From Candidatus Binatia bacterium (lineage in GTDB: Bacteria > Desulfobacterota > Binatia > HRBIN30), in contig CALAMI010000005.1 of NCBI GenBank assembly GCA_937925685.1, positions 62,001 through 126,000 of the forward strand: a stretch of DNA of 64,000 nucleotides, in the 5' to 3' direction. Made by a program: the position numbers and the translations under genes. Shown here in pieces: positions 1 through 8,267 of the stretch (positions are counted from its first letter, which is position 1; every line of letters starts with the position of its first letter). The notes beneath the pieces were generated by a model. The model did no database searches, was not told the DNA's origin, and was given only the letters and a program-made list of their open reading frames with translations.

Positions 1-1
1 C

Positions 2-490
2 TTTGACATTTGGGTCACGTTAGCAGCCCTTCCCATGCGGCTGCGCTTTGTGGCGAAGGAGGAGTTGCTTCGGATTCCTTTTTTCGGAACGGCCCTGCGG
101 ATGAGCGACCACATCGTGATCGACCGATCAAAGCCCGATGACGCGGTGGCTCGAATCAATGCGCGCGTAGCCGCGCAGGCCAAAGCAGGTAAACCGTTCT
201 GTATCTTGTTTTTTGCTGAGGGCACTCGAAGTCCCGATGGCCGCGTACATGCGTTTAAAAAAGGAGGCGTCACCCTAGCGTTACGTACCGGGCTGCCTAT
301 TGTTCCGTTATCCATCAGCGGCACTGCGAAGCTGCTCCCTAAAAATGCCTACCTGATTCGCCCCAGGGGACGCGTCAAGCTCGTGCTCGCCACGCCCATC
401 GAAACTGCGGGCATGAGCTTGGATGAGCGCGATGCCCTGAACGAGCGGGTGCGGGCCATCGTCGTTTCGAACTTCGATCCTGACTTTTAA
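2..490 (+). CDS. plsC: 1-acyl-sn-glycerol-3-phosphate acyltransferase (PlsC family), 5' end missing
   Basis: The reading frame is open to the left edge, so the start lies outside the window; an internal ATG at 35 is not the true start. The visible part begins FDIW, probably the end of the family's catalytic HxxxxD motif with the His outside. It then has the acceptor-binding motif FAEGTRSPDG and a typical PlsC C-terminus with LPIVPLSISGT and a basic tail. The family moves an acyl group from acyl-CoA or acyl-ACP to lysophosphatidic acid at the inner membrane, making phosphatidic acid for phospholipids. A small gap separates it from the downstream nuclease gene on the same strand; no functional link is evident. 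The family is secure, the exact acceptor is not. Confidence 0.85.
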   Translation, partial: FDIWVTLAALPMRLRFVAKEELLRIPFFGTALRMSDHIVIDRSKPDDAVARINARVAAQAKAGKPFCILFFAEGTRSPDGRVHAFKKGGVTLALRTGLPIVPLSISGTAKLLPKNAYLIRPRGRVKLVLATPIETAGMSLDERDALNERVRAIVVSNFDPDF

Positions 491-520
491 GGCGCAGCGA
501 ATTTTCGCCTGGAATCTTTC

Positions 521-2572
521 ATGACGGTCACTCAATGCGTGTACGCTGCCATCCAGTGGCTGCGCGAGCAGCTTGAAACACGGGCTCCGAAACCCTGGTG
601 GGTTCTCGTGCCTAAGCCCGTACCGTACGTTCCTTTGCTCGTCCAGCGGATCGACGTGTGCATACGGCAGCCCTTGTCCGTTTTTATTGCCTGCGGGATG
701 CCGTTTGCGGGAAGCCCGGCTCTAGCGCGCCTACGGAAGTTGAACGGGGCGCTGTGCAGGAATTTGTCCGCTCATGCGGTGGCTGCTCTCGCCCCGTACT
801 TGCGAAGAGGAGTAGCTGACGGTGGTAAGAGCCCGAGTTCGTGGCTTCCGCGGGTGTCTCCTGAGCGGGCACTTCTCCTCTTGCAGGCCAGCGGAGCATG
901 TGCCGAGCCAAGCGGGCCTCATCGATGGCACGAGCGGATGGCATCGCTGCTGGAACGGACGACGAAGGGTGTGGCTGCGGCAAAGCAGTCAACCGATATG
1001 TCGGAGCGCCGCCAGACAGCGATACGCCGACAGGAATTAGAGCGGCTCGCTAGGGAGGTGCGCGTATTGTTACCGTCGCTGCGGGATCTCGACGATCTCG
1101 CGGAACGATTCGCAAGAGGGGGCACCCGCCAGGAGCTACTCGAACACTACTGGAGGTTTGTCGACCGCTGGCTTGTGATGCCCATGACTCCTCCTCTGCA
1201 GGAATCGGTCGTACGCCTGTGTTTTACGTCTGCTGCCGCTTCGAAAGAGCGTAGGAGCGAAAGCGCCGAAGAGTTTGTTTCTTGGTTAGAGGGAACGTTG
1301 CAGTCTTTGGTTCTCGATGTTCCCCATTGCGCTGCGCCCGACATTACCATCGCGTTACAAAGGCCCATCGAGCGAAGTGGATCCGTGTTCAGGATGCGGG
1401 AAGGCAGCGACGAGGCACACTTTACAAGCTCGAGCCCTACAGGGGTCCCGCTTCCACCGGCCGCAGCGACCAGTATTGCGTTCGACAGGGCAGTGGCGCA
1501 CCCCTGGGTTGCGGGGCAAAGAAACTTGAGGGACGTGGTGGAAAGGGTTTCCGCGGGGTCGGAAGAAGCAGGGGTGTGTTTCGTCGGACCCCCAGGCAGC
1601 GTGAGGTGGGGTTTGGAACCAGGGCGGCCCCTGTCAGCAACGGCACTTGCGCTTTTGTTGACTTGCCCATACCGCTTTCTGCTCGAGCGGGTCGCTCACG
1701 TTCATCCTCTCCAGCGGAAAGCCAGCACGAAACATTTCGAGGCTAGTGCCTTTGGGACACTCGTCCACGAGGCTTTTGCGGCGTTCCTGAAATGGCATGG
1801 GGCAGCGTTTTTTGCCCGGAATGGAACTCTTCGTGATTGGCTAGAGTGCGTCCGCGCGCTTGTAGTAGAGCACTTCGAAGCTCGTTTGCGGACCTACCCG
1901 CTTTGGGGAGAAACGAATCAAGCTGAAGAACTGCTGCGCCTTCAGGCATCCTTGGAGCGGCTCGTCGCCGCTGAGTGGAAACAGCCACCGCGTGAGTTCC
2001 TGGCGGTAGAATACCGTTTTGGGGAGCCGAGCGGTGTGCGACTGCGGGGATCACGAACCCCGTTGTACGTACGTGGCTCGATCGACTGGCTAGACCGAAC
2101 GGCAAGAGGGTTGACGGTGGGTGAGTTAAAAACTGTAGCCATTACGGTTGCCGAGCCCACGCGTTTGGACTTTCGCCGATACTTACAGCTTGGCGTATAC
2201 GTCTTGGCGATCGAGAGCGGCGCATTAGGTAACGCTGAGACAGTGAGCGATGCGGCCGTCGTGATGGTCAACCCCAGTGACGTGCGGCGGTGGCAGGCCA
2301 ATGGAAGAAGCTTGCAGCAAGTAAGGGAGCGCACGGCCGAGGCGGTCGAGGTCGCTACCGTTTTGCTCCAATCGGCAAAATTTCCGCGGACCCCGGCTGT
2401 CAGCGACTGTATGTATTGTCCCTTTTTCACCTACTGCGGAGAGGCCGCCGCCTCAGATGCCGTGCGAGCCTCTTTGGAGACAGCCGACGAGGAGCTGCAG
2501 GCATTTTACACCTGGCGCGGGGTCTACAGAGAAGGATTACGAACCCGTGACCAGCGGTGGGTCTCTGGATGA
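521..2572 (+). CDS. AddB/RecB-type PD-(D/E)XK nuclease with probable Fe-S cluster cysteines
   Basis: This is a 683-residue protein. The C-terminal 300 residues carry a RecB/AddB-type nuclease: a Cys in TCPYRFLLE near residue 380, LVHEAF near 410, the Asp of GSIDWLD near 518 and the GELKT (ExK) motif near 534. A C-x2-C-x5-C run (CMYCPFFTYC) follows near 630. One upstream Cys plus three downstream is the pattern that holds a 4Fe-4S cluster in AddB nucleases. The N-terminal 300 residues are not recognisable to me and show no Walker motifs. The family processes double-strand DNA ends with helicase subunits. The stop overlaps the next gene by 16 bases, suggesting translational coupling. No clear ribosome-binding site precedes ATG 521, so the start is uncertain. 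Confidence 0.75.
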   Translation: MTVTQCVYAAIQWLREQLETRAPKPWWVLVPKPVPYVPLLVQRIDVCIRQPLSVFIACGMPFAGSPALARLRKLNGALCRNLSAHAVAALAPYLRRGVADGGKSPSSWLPRVSPERALLLLQASGACAEPSGPHRWHERMASLLERTTKGVAAAKQSTDMSERRQTAIRRQELERLAREVRVLLPSLRDLDDLAERFARGGTRQELLEHYWRFVDRWLVMPMTPPLQESVVRLCFTSAAASKERRSESAEEFVSWLEGTLQSLVLDVPHCAAPDITIALQRPIERSGSVFRMREGSDEAHFTSSSPTGVPLPPAAATSIAFDRAVAHPWVAGQRNLRDVVERVSAGSEEAGVCFVGPPGSVRWGLEPGRPLSATALALLLTCPYRFLLERVAHVHPLQRKASTKHFEASAFGTLVHEAFAAFLKWHGAAFFARNGTLRDWLECVRALVVEHFEARLRTYPLWGETNQAEELLRLQASLERLVAAEWKQPPREFLAVEYRFGEPSGVRLRGSRTPLYVRGSIDWLDRTARGLTVGELKTVAITVAEPTRLDFRRYLQLGVYVLAIESGALGNAETVSDAAVVMVNPSDVRRWQANGRSLQQVRERTAEAVEVATVLLQSAKFPRTPAVSDCMYCPFFTYCGEAAASDAVRASLETADEELQAFYTWRGVYREGLRTRDQRWVSG

Positions 2573-3465
2573 ACGTCTTCCGATACTCGGGCGAAGATCA
2601 GGCGCATCTTGTGGCTGCGCTGGCGGAGGTGATGGCCGAGGCCGAGCAGCAGCTGGTCAGGGTGTTAGTCTGCGCGGAGTCCGCATCCGTGTCGCGGATT
2701 CTGCCGCTCCTGCAGAAGTTTAAGATTCCATACGTAGCTGGCAGCCGCTGGCTGTTTGTTGCTCATCCTTGGATACGCCTGTTCCTCTTAGGCTTGCGTG
2801 GCCTGGCAGACGACGACCCGCTGGGCCAAGCCTGCTTGCTCGGACGACCGTTCTTCCCCCTTGGCTTGGAGCAGCGGGTGCAACGGGTGCTCGGGCAACG
2901 TCAAATGCCGTCTGGCGTTTCACAGGCGTGGGAGCGCGCAAAAGAGACCATACGAGAGCTCCGGGTGCGCGCAAGTCGCGGAGGGCCGGGCTCCGCTGCG
3001 TTGGCACTGGCGGAGGAAACGGCCTTCCTATCGCACCCCAGCTTCTTTGGTGCGAACTGCGAGACCGAGCGCCAGCTGTTTTGGATGTTGCTGAGCGCAA
3101 TTGAGCGCGAGTCATGGATCGCGAGCAGTGATCTAGTCGGTTTTGCGTCGACGCTGCACGATTGGTTGAACGCCCCGGGTGTGCTTGCGCAGAAACTCCA
3201 GCGTTCCGAACGCGGGAAAGAATTGCGGCTGTTGGCTTTTGAAGAGTTACAGTCCGGCGATGCTGTGGACCTGCTCGCTGTGATGGCCGAAGGACATGGG
3301 CCCTCGCAAATTCATTGGAGTTTGGCGAGCGAGGGCCACGTGCGCCTAGAGACCACTGACCGTCGTATCGGTGTTGATCTCCAGGTGGCAAGCACATTGA
3401 TCGTGCCCGATGCCGGGCCAGCGACAGCGGGCTCAATCTCCCACGTTCCCCGTGGGGGTGGATAA
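2557..3465 (+). CDS. UvrD/RecB-helicase-like fragment, partner of the upstream nuclease
   Basis: A 302-residue protein overlapping the nuclease gene by 16 bases. Residues 20-100 look like the 2A domain of UvrD/AddA helicases: a VLVCAESASVSRILPLL-type strand-helix, then KIPYVAGSRWLF and a leucine-rich helix with LADDDPLGQACLLGRPFF, like the segment that follows gIP in these enzymes. No Walker A or B motif is present, and the usual late helicase motif (TIHKAKGLEF type) is absent or degenerate near the C-terminus. It is therefore a helicase-derived structural piece or a decayed subunit rather than an active motor. The internal ATG of MNVFRYSG at 2569 is an alternative start. Its stop lies 2 bases from the stop of the convergent neighbour. 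Confidence 0.45.
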   Translation: MGLWMNVFRYSGEDQAHLVAALAEVMAEAEQQLVRVLVCAESASVSRILPLLQKFKIPYVAGSRWLFVAHPWIRLFLLGLRGLADDDPLGQACLLGRPFFPLGLEQRVQRVLGQRQMPSGVSQAWERAKETIRELRVRASRGGPGSAALALAEETAFLSHPSFFGANCETERQLFWMLLSAIERESWIASSDLVGFASTLHDWLNAPGVLAQKLQRSERGKELRLLAFEELQSGDAVDLLAVMAEGHGPSQIHWSLASEGHVRLETTDRRIGVDLQVASTLIVPDAGPATAGSISHVPRGGG

Positions 3466-3467
3466 AG

Positions 3468-5477
3468 CTACTGTTTCGAGGGTGGCTCTCCCGCGGCAAA
3501 ACGCTCAATGGCGTCCAGTGGCACGCCCAGCACATGGGCAACCACCAGCGCCGCGCGGAGTGCGTACAACTCGCTTTCTCCCACGAACTCTCGCCGCAAG
3601 GAAATTTCCGTTCCCTCGATGACCACGGTGGTTTCGCCGTTTGGCGCGTTGCCAGAACTGCTCGACACAAGATACGTGGCAGTCGGCAGGTCTAGGGAGG
3701 TGCACAAAGGGTCGTCTTGGCAGGCAACAACGGCGGTCCCTTTTTGCCTTGCGGCCTGCAGGAGTGCGGCCAGCTCGTCGCGCAACGTGGCGGAAGAAGG
3801 CCCGTCGTAGGTGACGCCGCCGGTCGGTGTCAGCACGAGGATGTCGGGCGCTACGACCCGAAGCAGCTCGTGCGCATCGCCGGCTTGGCGCACTCCATAC
3901 TCGAGCACGAGCACACGGCTCCGTTCAGGGTGCACGGAACGATAGAGTGCCTGGAGCAGACTTTTAAGCAAAGCGTGGGGTTGATGGATTTCTAGACGAA
4001 CACCGAGGACCGCCAGAGGCAGTCCAATTTCTGTGTTGTACGAGAGCGGATTTGCGCGGACGCGCATATAGGGGCTAAGGGCTTCGACCAGCACCCGTTT
4101 GACGACGGTTTTTCCCCTTCCGCCAGCGATGCCGATCACAACGGGGCGATGGATCTTGAGGCTCCATCGGGCGAGTTGGGAAAATGCTTTCACTGCGAAG
4201 CGGCGACGCCAATTGACTCGAATGCCCGAAGCCGATCCTTTCTCCCTTGTCCTCAGTGAGTGCCGTGGCCGAAGTGGTGATGCGGGCAGCCGGAAGAACC
4301 GGCGCATTCGCTCGAAGGCCAGGTCGATGTCCGCGATGTTCCGCGCAAAACACAGCCGTAGGTGCCCCTCGCCCGTCGGGCCAAAGGCGACGCCCGGAAC
4401 GACAGCCACCCTGGCCGTATAAAGCAAGGCATGGGCGAGTGCACGTGAGTCGCGGGCAAATGGAATGGTATCTTTTACCCGTGGAAAGACAAAGTAGGCA
4501 GCATCGGGTTTCTGGTAGTCGAAGACTTCAGGCAGGGCATCGAGATGTTCGATGATCCGCTCCCGCCGTACCCGAAATTGTTCGCGGAATGGTGCCACAA
4601 TGGCTTCGGAGTGTTCGAGCGCTGCCATGGCGGCGTACTGGGAAATGACCGGCGCACAGGTGACAAGCGTGTCGTGTACCTTGAGGATACGTGCAGCGAG
4701 TGGGCGGTCGCAATGGACAAAGCCGACGCGCCAGCCCGTCATTGCGTAAGCTTTGGAGAAGGAGCAGACGCGCACGGTGCGTTGCCGGTGTGCGACAAAT
4801 GCGGCTGGACTTGTCACCGGCTCCGCAGTGTACACGAATTCTTTGTAAACCTCGTCGGAAAGCACGATCGCGCCGTGGTGAGCTGCCAGTTGCAACACTA
4901 ATTCGATCGTTGCCCGAGGGAAGATGGTTCCTGTGGGGTTGTTGGGTTGGGCAAGGAGGATGGCTTTCGTTTTGCGTGTGAAAGATCGCGCCAAAAGATC
5001 CGGATCGAGGTCAAAGCCAAGGTCTTCCACGAGGGGCACGAACTTGGGGATGGCACCTGCCAGCCGGATCGCGTTGCTGTATGAGGTGTAAGTCGGAGAG
5101 GTCAGAAGCACTTCCGATCCCTCTGGGACAAGCGCGAGCAAGCTTGCGGCGATGGCTTCAATAGAACCGCAGGTGACGATGATTTCGGACTCTGGGTCGT
5201 ATTGCATTCCCTCAGCTCGAAGGTGTTCGCTGATGAGTTCGCGCAACGCTGGCAGGCCTGGTGACAGGCTATACTTTGCACAAGCGCCTTCCTCGAGCTT
5301 TTGTTTCACATAGGCTTTGATCGGTGGAGGCGTGTCGAAGCTTGGAATACCTTGCGCCAGCGACACCACATCGGGCATTTGCGCCGCCTCGAGCTCGATT
5401 GCCTTGATGGCAGAGAGTTCGAGCTCGTCCCAAGGAGGCACTTGCGTCAAGGCTTGGGAAAAGCGCTGGCTAGCCAT
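3468..5477 (-). CDS. Fusion: class I/II PLP aminotransferase plus truncated MurF-like Mur ligase module
   Basis: One uninterrupted 669-residue frame. Residues 1-395 form a complete fold-type I aminotransferase: SLAQGIPSFDTPPP, the QPNNPTG loop, SDEVYKEFVY and the PLP lysine in SFSKAYAMTGWRVGF near residue 239. After a basic linker, residues 440-669 resemble the N-terminal and central part of MurF: a P-loop-like GIAGGRGKTVVK near 449, then NPLSYNTEIGLPLAVL, then LEYGVRQAGD. It ends where the Mur C-terminal (amino-acid-binding) domain should begin, so that domain is missing. Amino-acid chemistry and ATP-dependent ligation appear joined, but substrates are unknown. It is the last gene of a five-gene operon, 3 bases after the phosphatase. 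A frame error joining two genes is possible but nothing shows it. Confidence 0.75.
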   Translation of the reverse strand: MASQRFSQALTQVPPWDELELSAIKAIELEAAQMPDVVSLAQGIPSFDTPPPIKAYVKQKLEEGACAKYSLSPGLPALRELISEHLRAEGMQYDPESEIIVTCGSIEAIAASLLALVPEGSEVLLTSPTYTSYSNAIRLAGAIPKFVPLVEDLGFDLDPDLLARSFTRKTKAILLAQPNNPTGTIFPRATIELVLQLAAHHGAIVLSDEVYKEFVYTAEPVTSPAAFVAHRQRTVRVCSFSKAYAMTGWRVGFVHCDRPLAARILKVHDTLVTCAPVISQYAAMAALEHSEAIVAPFREQFRVRRERIIEHLDALPEVFDYQKPDAAYFVFPRVKDTIPFARDSRALAHALLYTARVAVVPGVAFGPTGEGHLRLCFARNIADIDLAFERMRRFFRLPASPLRPRHSLRTREKGSASGIRVNWRRRFAVKAFSQLARWSLKIHRPVVIGIAGGRGKTVVKRVLVEALSPYMRVRANPLSYNTEIGLPLAVLGVRLEIHQPHALLKSLLQALYRSVHPERSRVLVLEYGVRQAGDAHELLRVVAPDILVLTPTGGVTYDGPSSATLRDELAALLQAARQKGTAVVACQDDPLCTSLDLPTATYLVSSSSGNAPNGETTVVIEGTEISLRREFVGESELYALRAALVVAHVLGVPLDAIERFAAGEPPSKQ

Positions 5478-5480
5478 GAG

Positions 5481-6152
5481 CTAACGTTGATTGGTCTTAT
5501 AGAGCGCGCTCTGAGAGTCGGCCCCTGAATTCTCAGTGTTTAGTCCACGAAGATGATCAGTGAAATCGAGCAACTCCGCTTGCCACTGCCCACGGGGCGT
5601 TTGGCCAAGTAGGTGCAGACTCCCTAAAGGGATTTGGAGCTTCCGGTTTGCAACCGCATCCTCACCGAGCAATTGGACCAAAATCCAGTGGATGACACCG
5701 CGATGAGCGATTATGAGCACCTCGGGGCCGGGATCGCTCAGCACCTGCGCAAGGGCCGCCTCTACGCGCGCGCGGAATGCGGTTAATGATTCGCCTCCAG
5801 GATAGGAAAACGCGGCGGTCCCGCGTTCCCACTCCATGGACTCCTTGGGAAATGCAGAGGCGATTTCCTGTCGTGTAAGACCCTCCCAGTAACCAAAGTG
5901 GATCTCGTTTAAGGCTGCTAGGGGGACACTGGGAACGTTCGGGGCAACGAGCGCTGCCGCTTCGCGTGTGCGGCACAAGTGGCTGGTGTAAACACAGCGG
6001 AGGTGGTGGTTAGCGACGATCGTAGCGGCTAGAGCCATCTGAATCCGCCCTTTAGGGCTCAAGGGAACATCGGTGGCGCCCCAGTAACGCACGCTCGATT
6101 GCCCCACAGTTTCCCCATGTCGTAACAGCAAAATTCTTTGCAACCCACTCAT
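5481..6152 (-). CDS. Histidine phosphatase family protein (phosphoglycerate mutase/CobC-like)
   Basis: A 223-residue protein of the usual length for this family. It has the phosphohistidine motif LLRHGET at the N-terminus, the second catalytic Arg region YTSHLCRTREAA, the acidic ELN/EIHFGYWEG motif and the second His in IIAHRGVIHW near residue 150. These enzymes remove phosphate from small phosphorylated metabolites; members include alpha-ribazole phosphatase and sugar phosphatases. The substrate cannot be read from sequence. Its place between the DprE2-like gene (10 bases) and the aminotransferase fusion (3 bases) makes a phosphorylated sugar or prenyl intermediate plausible. Mycobacterial arabinose-donor synthesis also needs a phosphatase step before DprE1/DprE2, though that enzyme belongs to another family. 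Confidence 0.85.
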   Translation of the reverse strand: MSGLQRILLLRHGETVGQSSVRYWGATDVPLSPKGRIQMALAATIVANHHLRCVYTSHLCRTREAAALVAPNVPSVPLAALNEIHFGYWEGLTRQEIASAFPKESMEWERGTAAFSYPGGESLTAFRARVEAALAQVLSDPGPEVLIIAHRGVIHWILVQLLGEDAVANRKLQIPLGSLHLLGQTPRGQWQAELLDFTDHLRGLNTENSGADSQSALYKTNQR

Positions 6153-6162
6153 GGCCGGCCAG

Positions 6163-6900
6163 CTAAAAGTTCACCTTGCGCATCACGAAGCGCGGAAGGC
6201 GGCGTACAACGGCCATGATGCAGGCCCAAATTGGCGGTGCGTAAACTACGGTCCGGCCGCGCTCGATCGCATTGACTACAGTTTTTGCTACTCGGTCTGG
6301 CTCTCCCGCAAAGGGCGGAGGCTTCAGACCAATGGTCATGCTCGTTCGTACAAAGCCAGGCTTGACCGTGACCACGCGCAGGCCCTGGGCGTAGTATCGA
6401 TGGTCCAAACCCTCGAGGTAGCGGGTAAGACCACCTTTGGCAGCACCGTAAAGTACCACCGGCTTTCTCCCGCGCTCGCCCGCAACGGAACTAAAGACGC
6501 AAAGCGTTCCCCCGCCGCGGGCAAGCAGTCGGCGGCGCGCCGCCTCGCAAAAGAGAATGGTGTTGGTGAAGTTGACCTGCAACAGCTCAGCGGCGAGCTC
6601 CGCATTCGCTTCAAGCTCCTCCTGTGTTGCGAAAAGCCCAGCGGTGACCACCACGGTGTCGGCACGTGCCAAAGCGGCCTCAGCCGCAGCGAGCGCGCCT
6701 TCGAATAGCTCTGGCTGGCCGAGATCGCAGCGAGCGTAGCCCACCGGTGCCGGGGCTCCATGGAGTTCCAAGTCCCTAGCGCTCTTCTCCAGTTCACGTT
6801 CGCTGCGACCGAGGAGAAATAAGGAGTGGCCGCGGCGAGCAAGCTCACGTGCCAGCGCGCGGCCCATGCCTCGAGTTGCACCGAGAAAAATAACTTTCAC
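6163..6900 (-). CDS. SDR-family oxidoreductase, DprE2-like
   Basis: A 245-residue classical short-chain dehydrogenase. It has the NAD(P)-binding GATRGMGRA motif near residue 7, VVTAGLF in place of the NNAG motif, the catalytic Ser in CVFSSVAGERG and the Tyr-Lys pair in LYGAAKGGL. The C-terminus VVRRLPRFVMRKVNF is like DprE2, the enzyme that reduces the 2-keto intermediate made by DprE1 in the two-step epimerisation of polyprenyl-phosphoryl ribose. The start is GTG within a GTGA overlap with the DprE1-like stop, so the two genes are translationally coupled, as in known DprE1/DprE2 pairs. SDR function is certain. The DprE2 role is inferred mainly from the neighbour and the C-terminus. Confidence 0.8.
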   Translation of the reverse strand: MKVIFLGATRGMGRALARELARRGHSLFLLGRSERELEKSARDLELHGAPAPVGYARCDLGQPELFEGALAAAEAALARADTVVVTAGLFATQEELEANAELAAELLQVNFTNTILFCEAARRRLLARGGGTLCVFSSVAGERGRKPVVLYGAAKGGLTRYLEGLDHRYYAQGLRVVTVKPGFVRTSMTIGLKPPPFAGEPDRVAKTVVNAIERGRTVVYAPPIWACIMAVVRRLPRFVMRKVNF

Positions 6901-8267
6901 GGGTCATCTCCAAATAGCCGTGCAGATAACGCACTGCGAAACCGTAGGGTAGGATCCCACTTCCGCCGGACGGTAAGAAAACGCTCGAGTCGCGGTTCCA
7001 TCGAACGAAAGTGCTCGGGTCGCGTGAGGGCGTCTTTTGCGAGGTAAATGCGGCCACCTCCCTTGACCACAATGTCGTTGAGGTCATCGACAATTTGTTG
7101 GGTACGGTTGGATAGAGGCATGTCGAGTGCGTAAGAGATCCCTGGCCGGGGAAACGACAGGATCCCCCGGCCTTCCTGCCCGCAATCTTTGATCACAGCC
7201 AGGAAAACAGGAGCTTGAAGTTCTAGCAGGCGATCCAACAGCCGCTGGTGGGCTTCAAGCCCTTGTTCGGCCGGAAGAACACATTGATACTGGGTGAAGC
7301 CCCGGGGGCCGTACACTCGGTTCCAATCGAGGACAGCATCGAGGGGATAAAAAAAGCTCTCGGGGTCGACGACTCGGCGCCCCCGCACTCGCTGGGCTCG
7401 GTAAAAATACACCCGGTTGAACCAGCGGATCATCCAAGGCTGCAAAAACCAGTTAGGAAAGACGGCGGGCAGTTTCATGGATTTGGGGGGCTGAGGGAGG
7501 CGTGAGGGTGCTTCATGAGGGAGGGCCCAACGGCCCTTCATCAGAGCACCTCGCCCGAACAATGGCGGAGGATTGAGAAGATCCGCCCAGGCCACCGTGA
7601 AGGGCCAGTGTTGACCCGCCTGGTGAAGGGCGGACAGCAGTGCAGGCACGTTTGGAAAGGTTTCGACTTCCTCGAGGATCCAGGGGGACGGGATCCTCTG
7701 CATGCGAAACGCTACCTCCAGGATGTGTCCTGTGAGCCCCATGCCGCCTAACGTCGCATCGAACAGCTCGGTTTCGTGTTCGGGGGAACATTCGATGCGC
7801 CTCCCGTCGGCGACCTCGAGAAGAACTGAAGTCACATGCTGACCGAACGTTCCCTGAGAGTGGTGCATTTTTCCATGCACATCAGCTGCAACCATACCGC
7901 CAAGGGTGACGAATTTGGTCCCGGGTGTGACTGGCGGGAACCAACCGCGAGGGAGAAACAACTCGATGATCCGCCACAGTGGGCAGCCGGCTTCGGCGCG
8001 CAAAATCCCCGTTTCTGGGTCGAAAGAGAGGAGACGGTCTGCAAGCACCGTGCTCGTTAGAGCGTCGCCTCTCTTGGCAGGGAGCGCGGCATCGCCGTAC
8101 GAGCGGCCGAGGCCACGCGACAGCGATCCATGTGGGGTTACCAGACCGAGATCCTCGTTGGCGCAGAGTCGCGCCTCGCAAACGGGGAAGCGCCCCCAGC
8201 CCGCCACGAGCACTGGGGGAGAGCACCATTGGGGAGAGGTCGCTTGTCGAAGTTCCTCGGTGGTCAT
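6897..8267 (-). CDS. FAD-dependent oxidoreductase, DprE1-like (decaprenylphosphoryl-ribose 2-oxidase family)
   Basis: A 456-residue flavoprotein of the vanillyl-alcohol-oxidase/DprE1 group. The FAD-binding region contains SRGLGRSYGDAALP, then PVTPGTKFVTLGGMVAADVH followed by GKMHHSQGTFGQHV, which closely matches mycobacterial DprE1. Further on are TQYQCVLP and FLAVIKDCGQEGRGILSFP, corresponding to the DprE1 substrate-domain strand. DprE1 oxidises the 2-hydroxyl of polyprenyl-phosphoryl ribose before DprE2 reduces it, giving an arabinose donor for envelope polymers. No arabinosyltransferase is in this window, so the product here is unknown. The gene overlaps both neighbours by 4 bases (ATGA with the kinase, GTGA with the SDR). 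Confidence 0.82.
   Translation of the reverse strand: MTTEELRQATSPQWCSPPVLVAGWGRFPVCEARLCANEDLGLVTPHGSLSRGLGRSYGDAALPAKRGDALTSTVLADRLLSFDPETGILRAEAGCPLWRIIELFLPRGWFPPVTPGTKFVTLGGMVAADVHGKMHHSQGTFGQHVTSVLLEVADGRRIECSPEHETELFDATLGGMGLTGHILEVAFRMQRIPSPWILEEVETFPNVPALLSALHQAGQHWPFTVAWADLLNPPPLFGRGALMKGRWALPHEAPSRLPQPPKSMKLPAVFPNWFLQPWMIRWFNRVYFYRAQRVRGRRVVDPESFFYPLDAVLDWNRVYGPRGFTQYQCVLPAEQGLEAHQRLLDRLLELQAPVFLAVIKDCGQEGRGILSFPRPGISYALDMPLSNRTQQIVDDLNDIVVKGGGRIYLAKDALTRPEHFRSMEPRLERFLTVRRKWDPTLRFRSALSARLFGDDP

Noticed and set aside
2720-3670. 316-codon minus-strand frame across the helicase-like gene
   Set aside because: Arg/Pro/Ser-rich shadow frame without motifs; the plus-strand protein has recognisable helicase-like segments.
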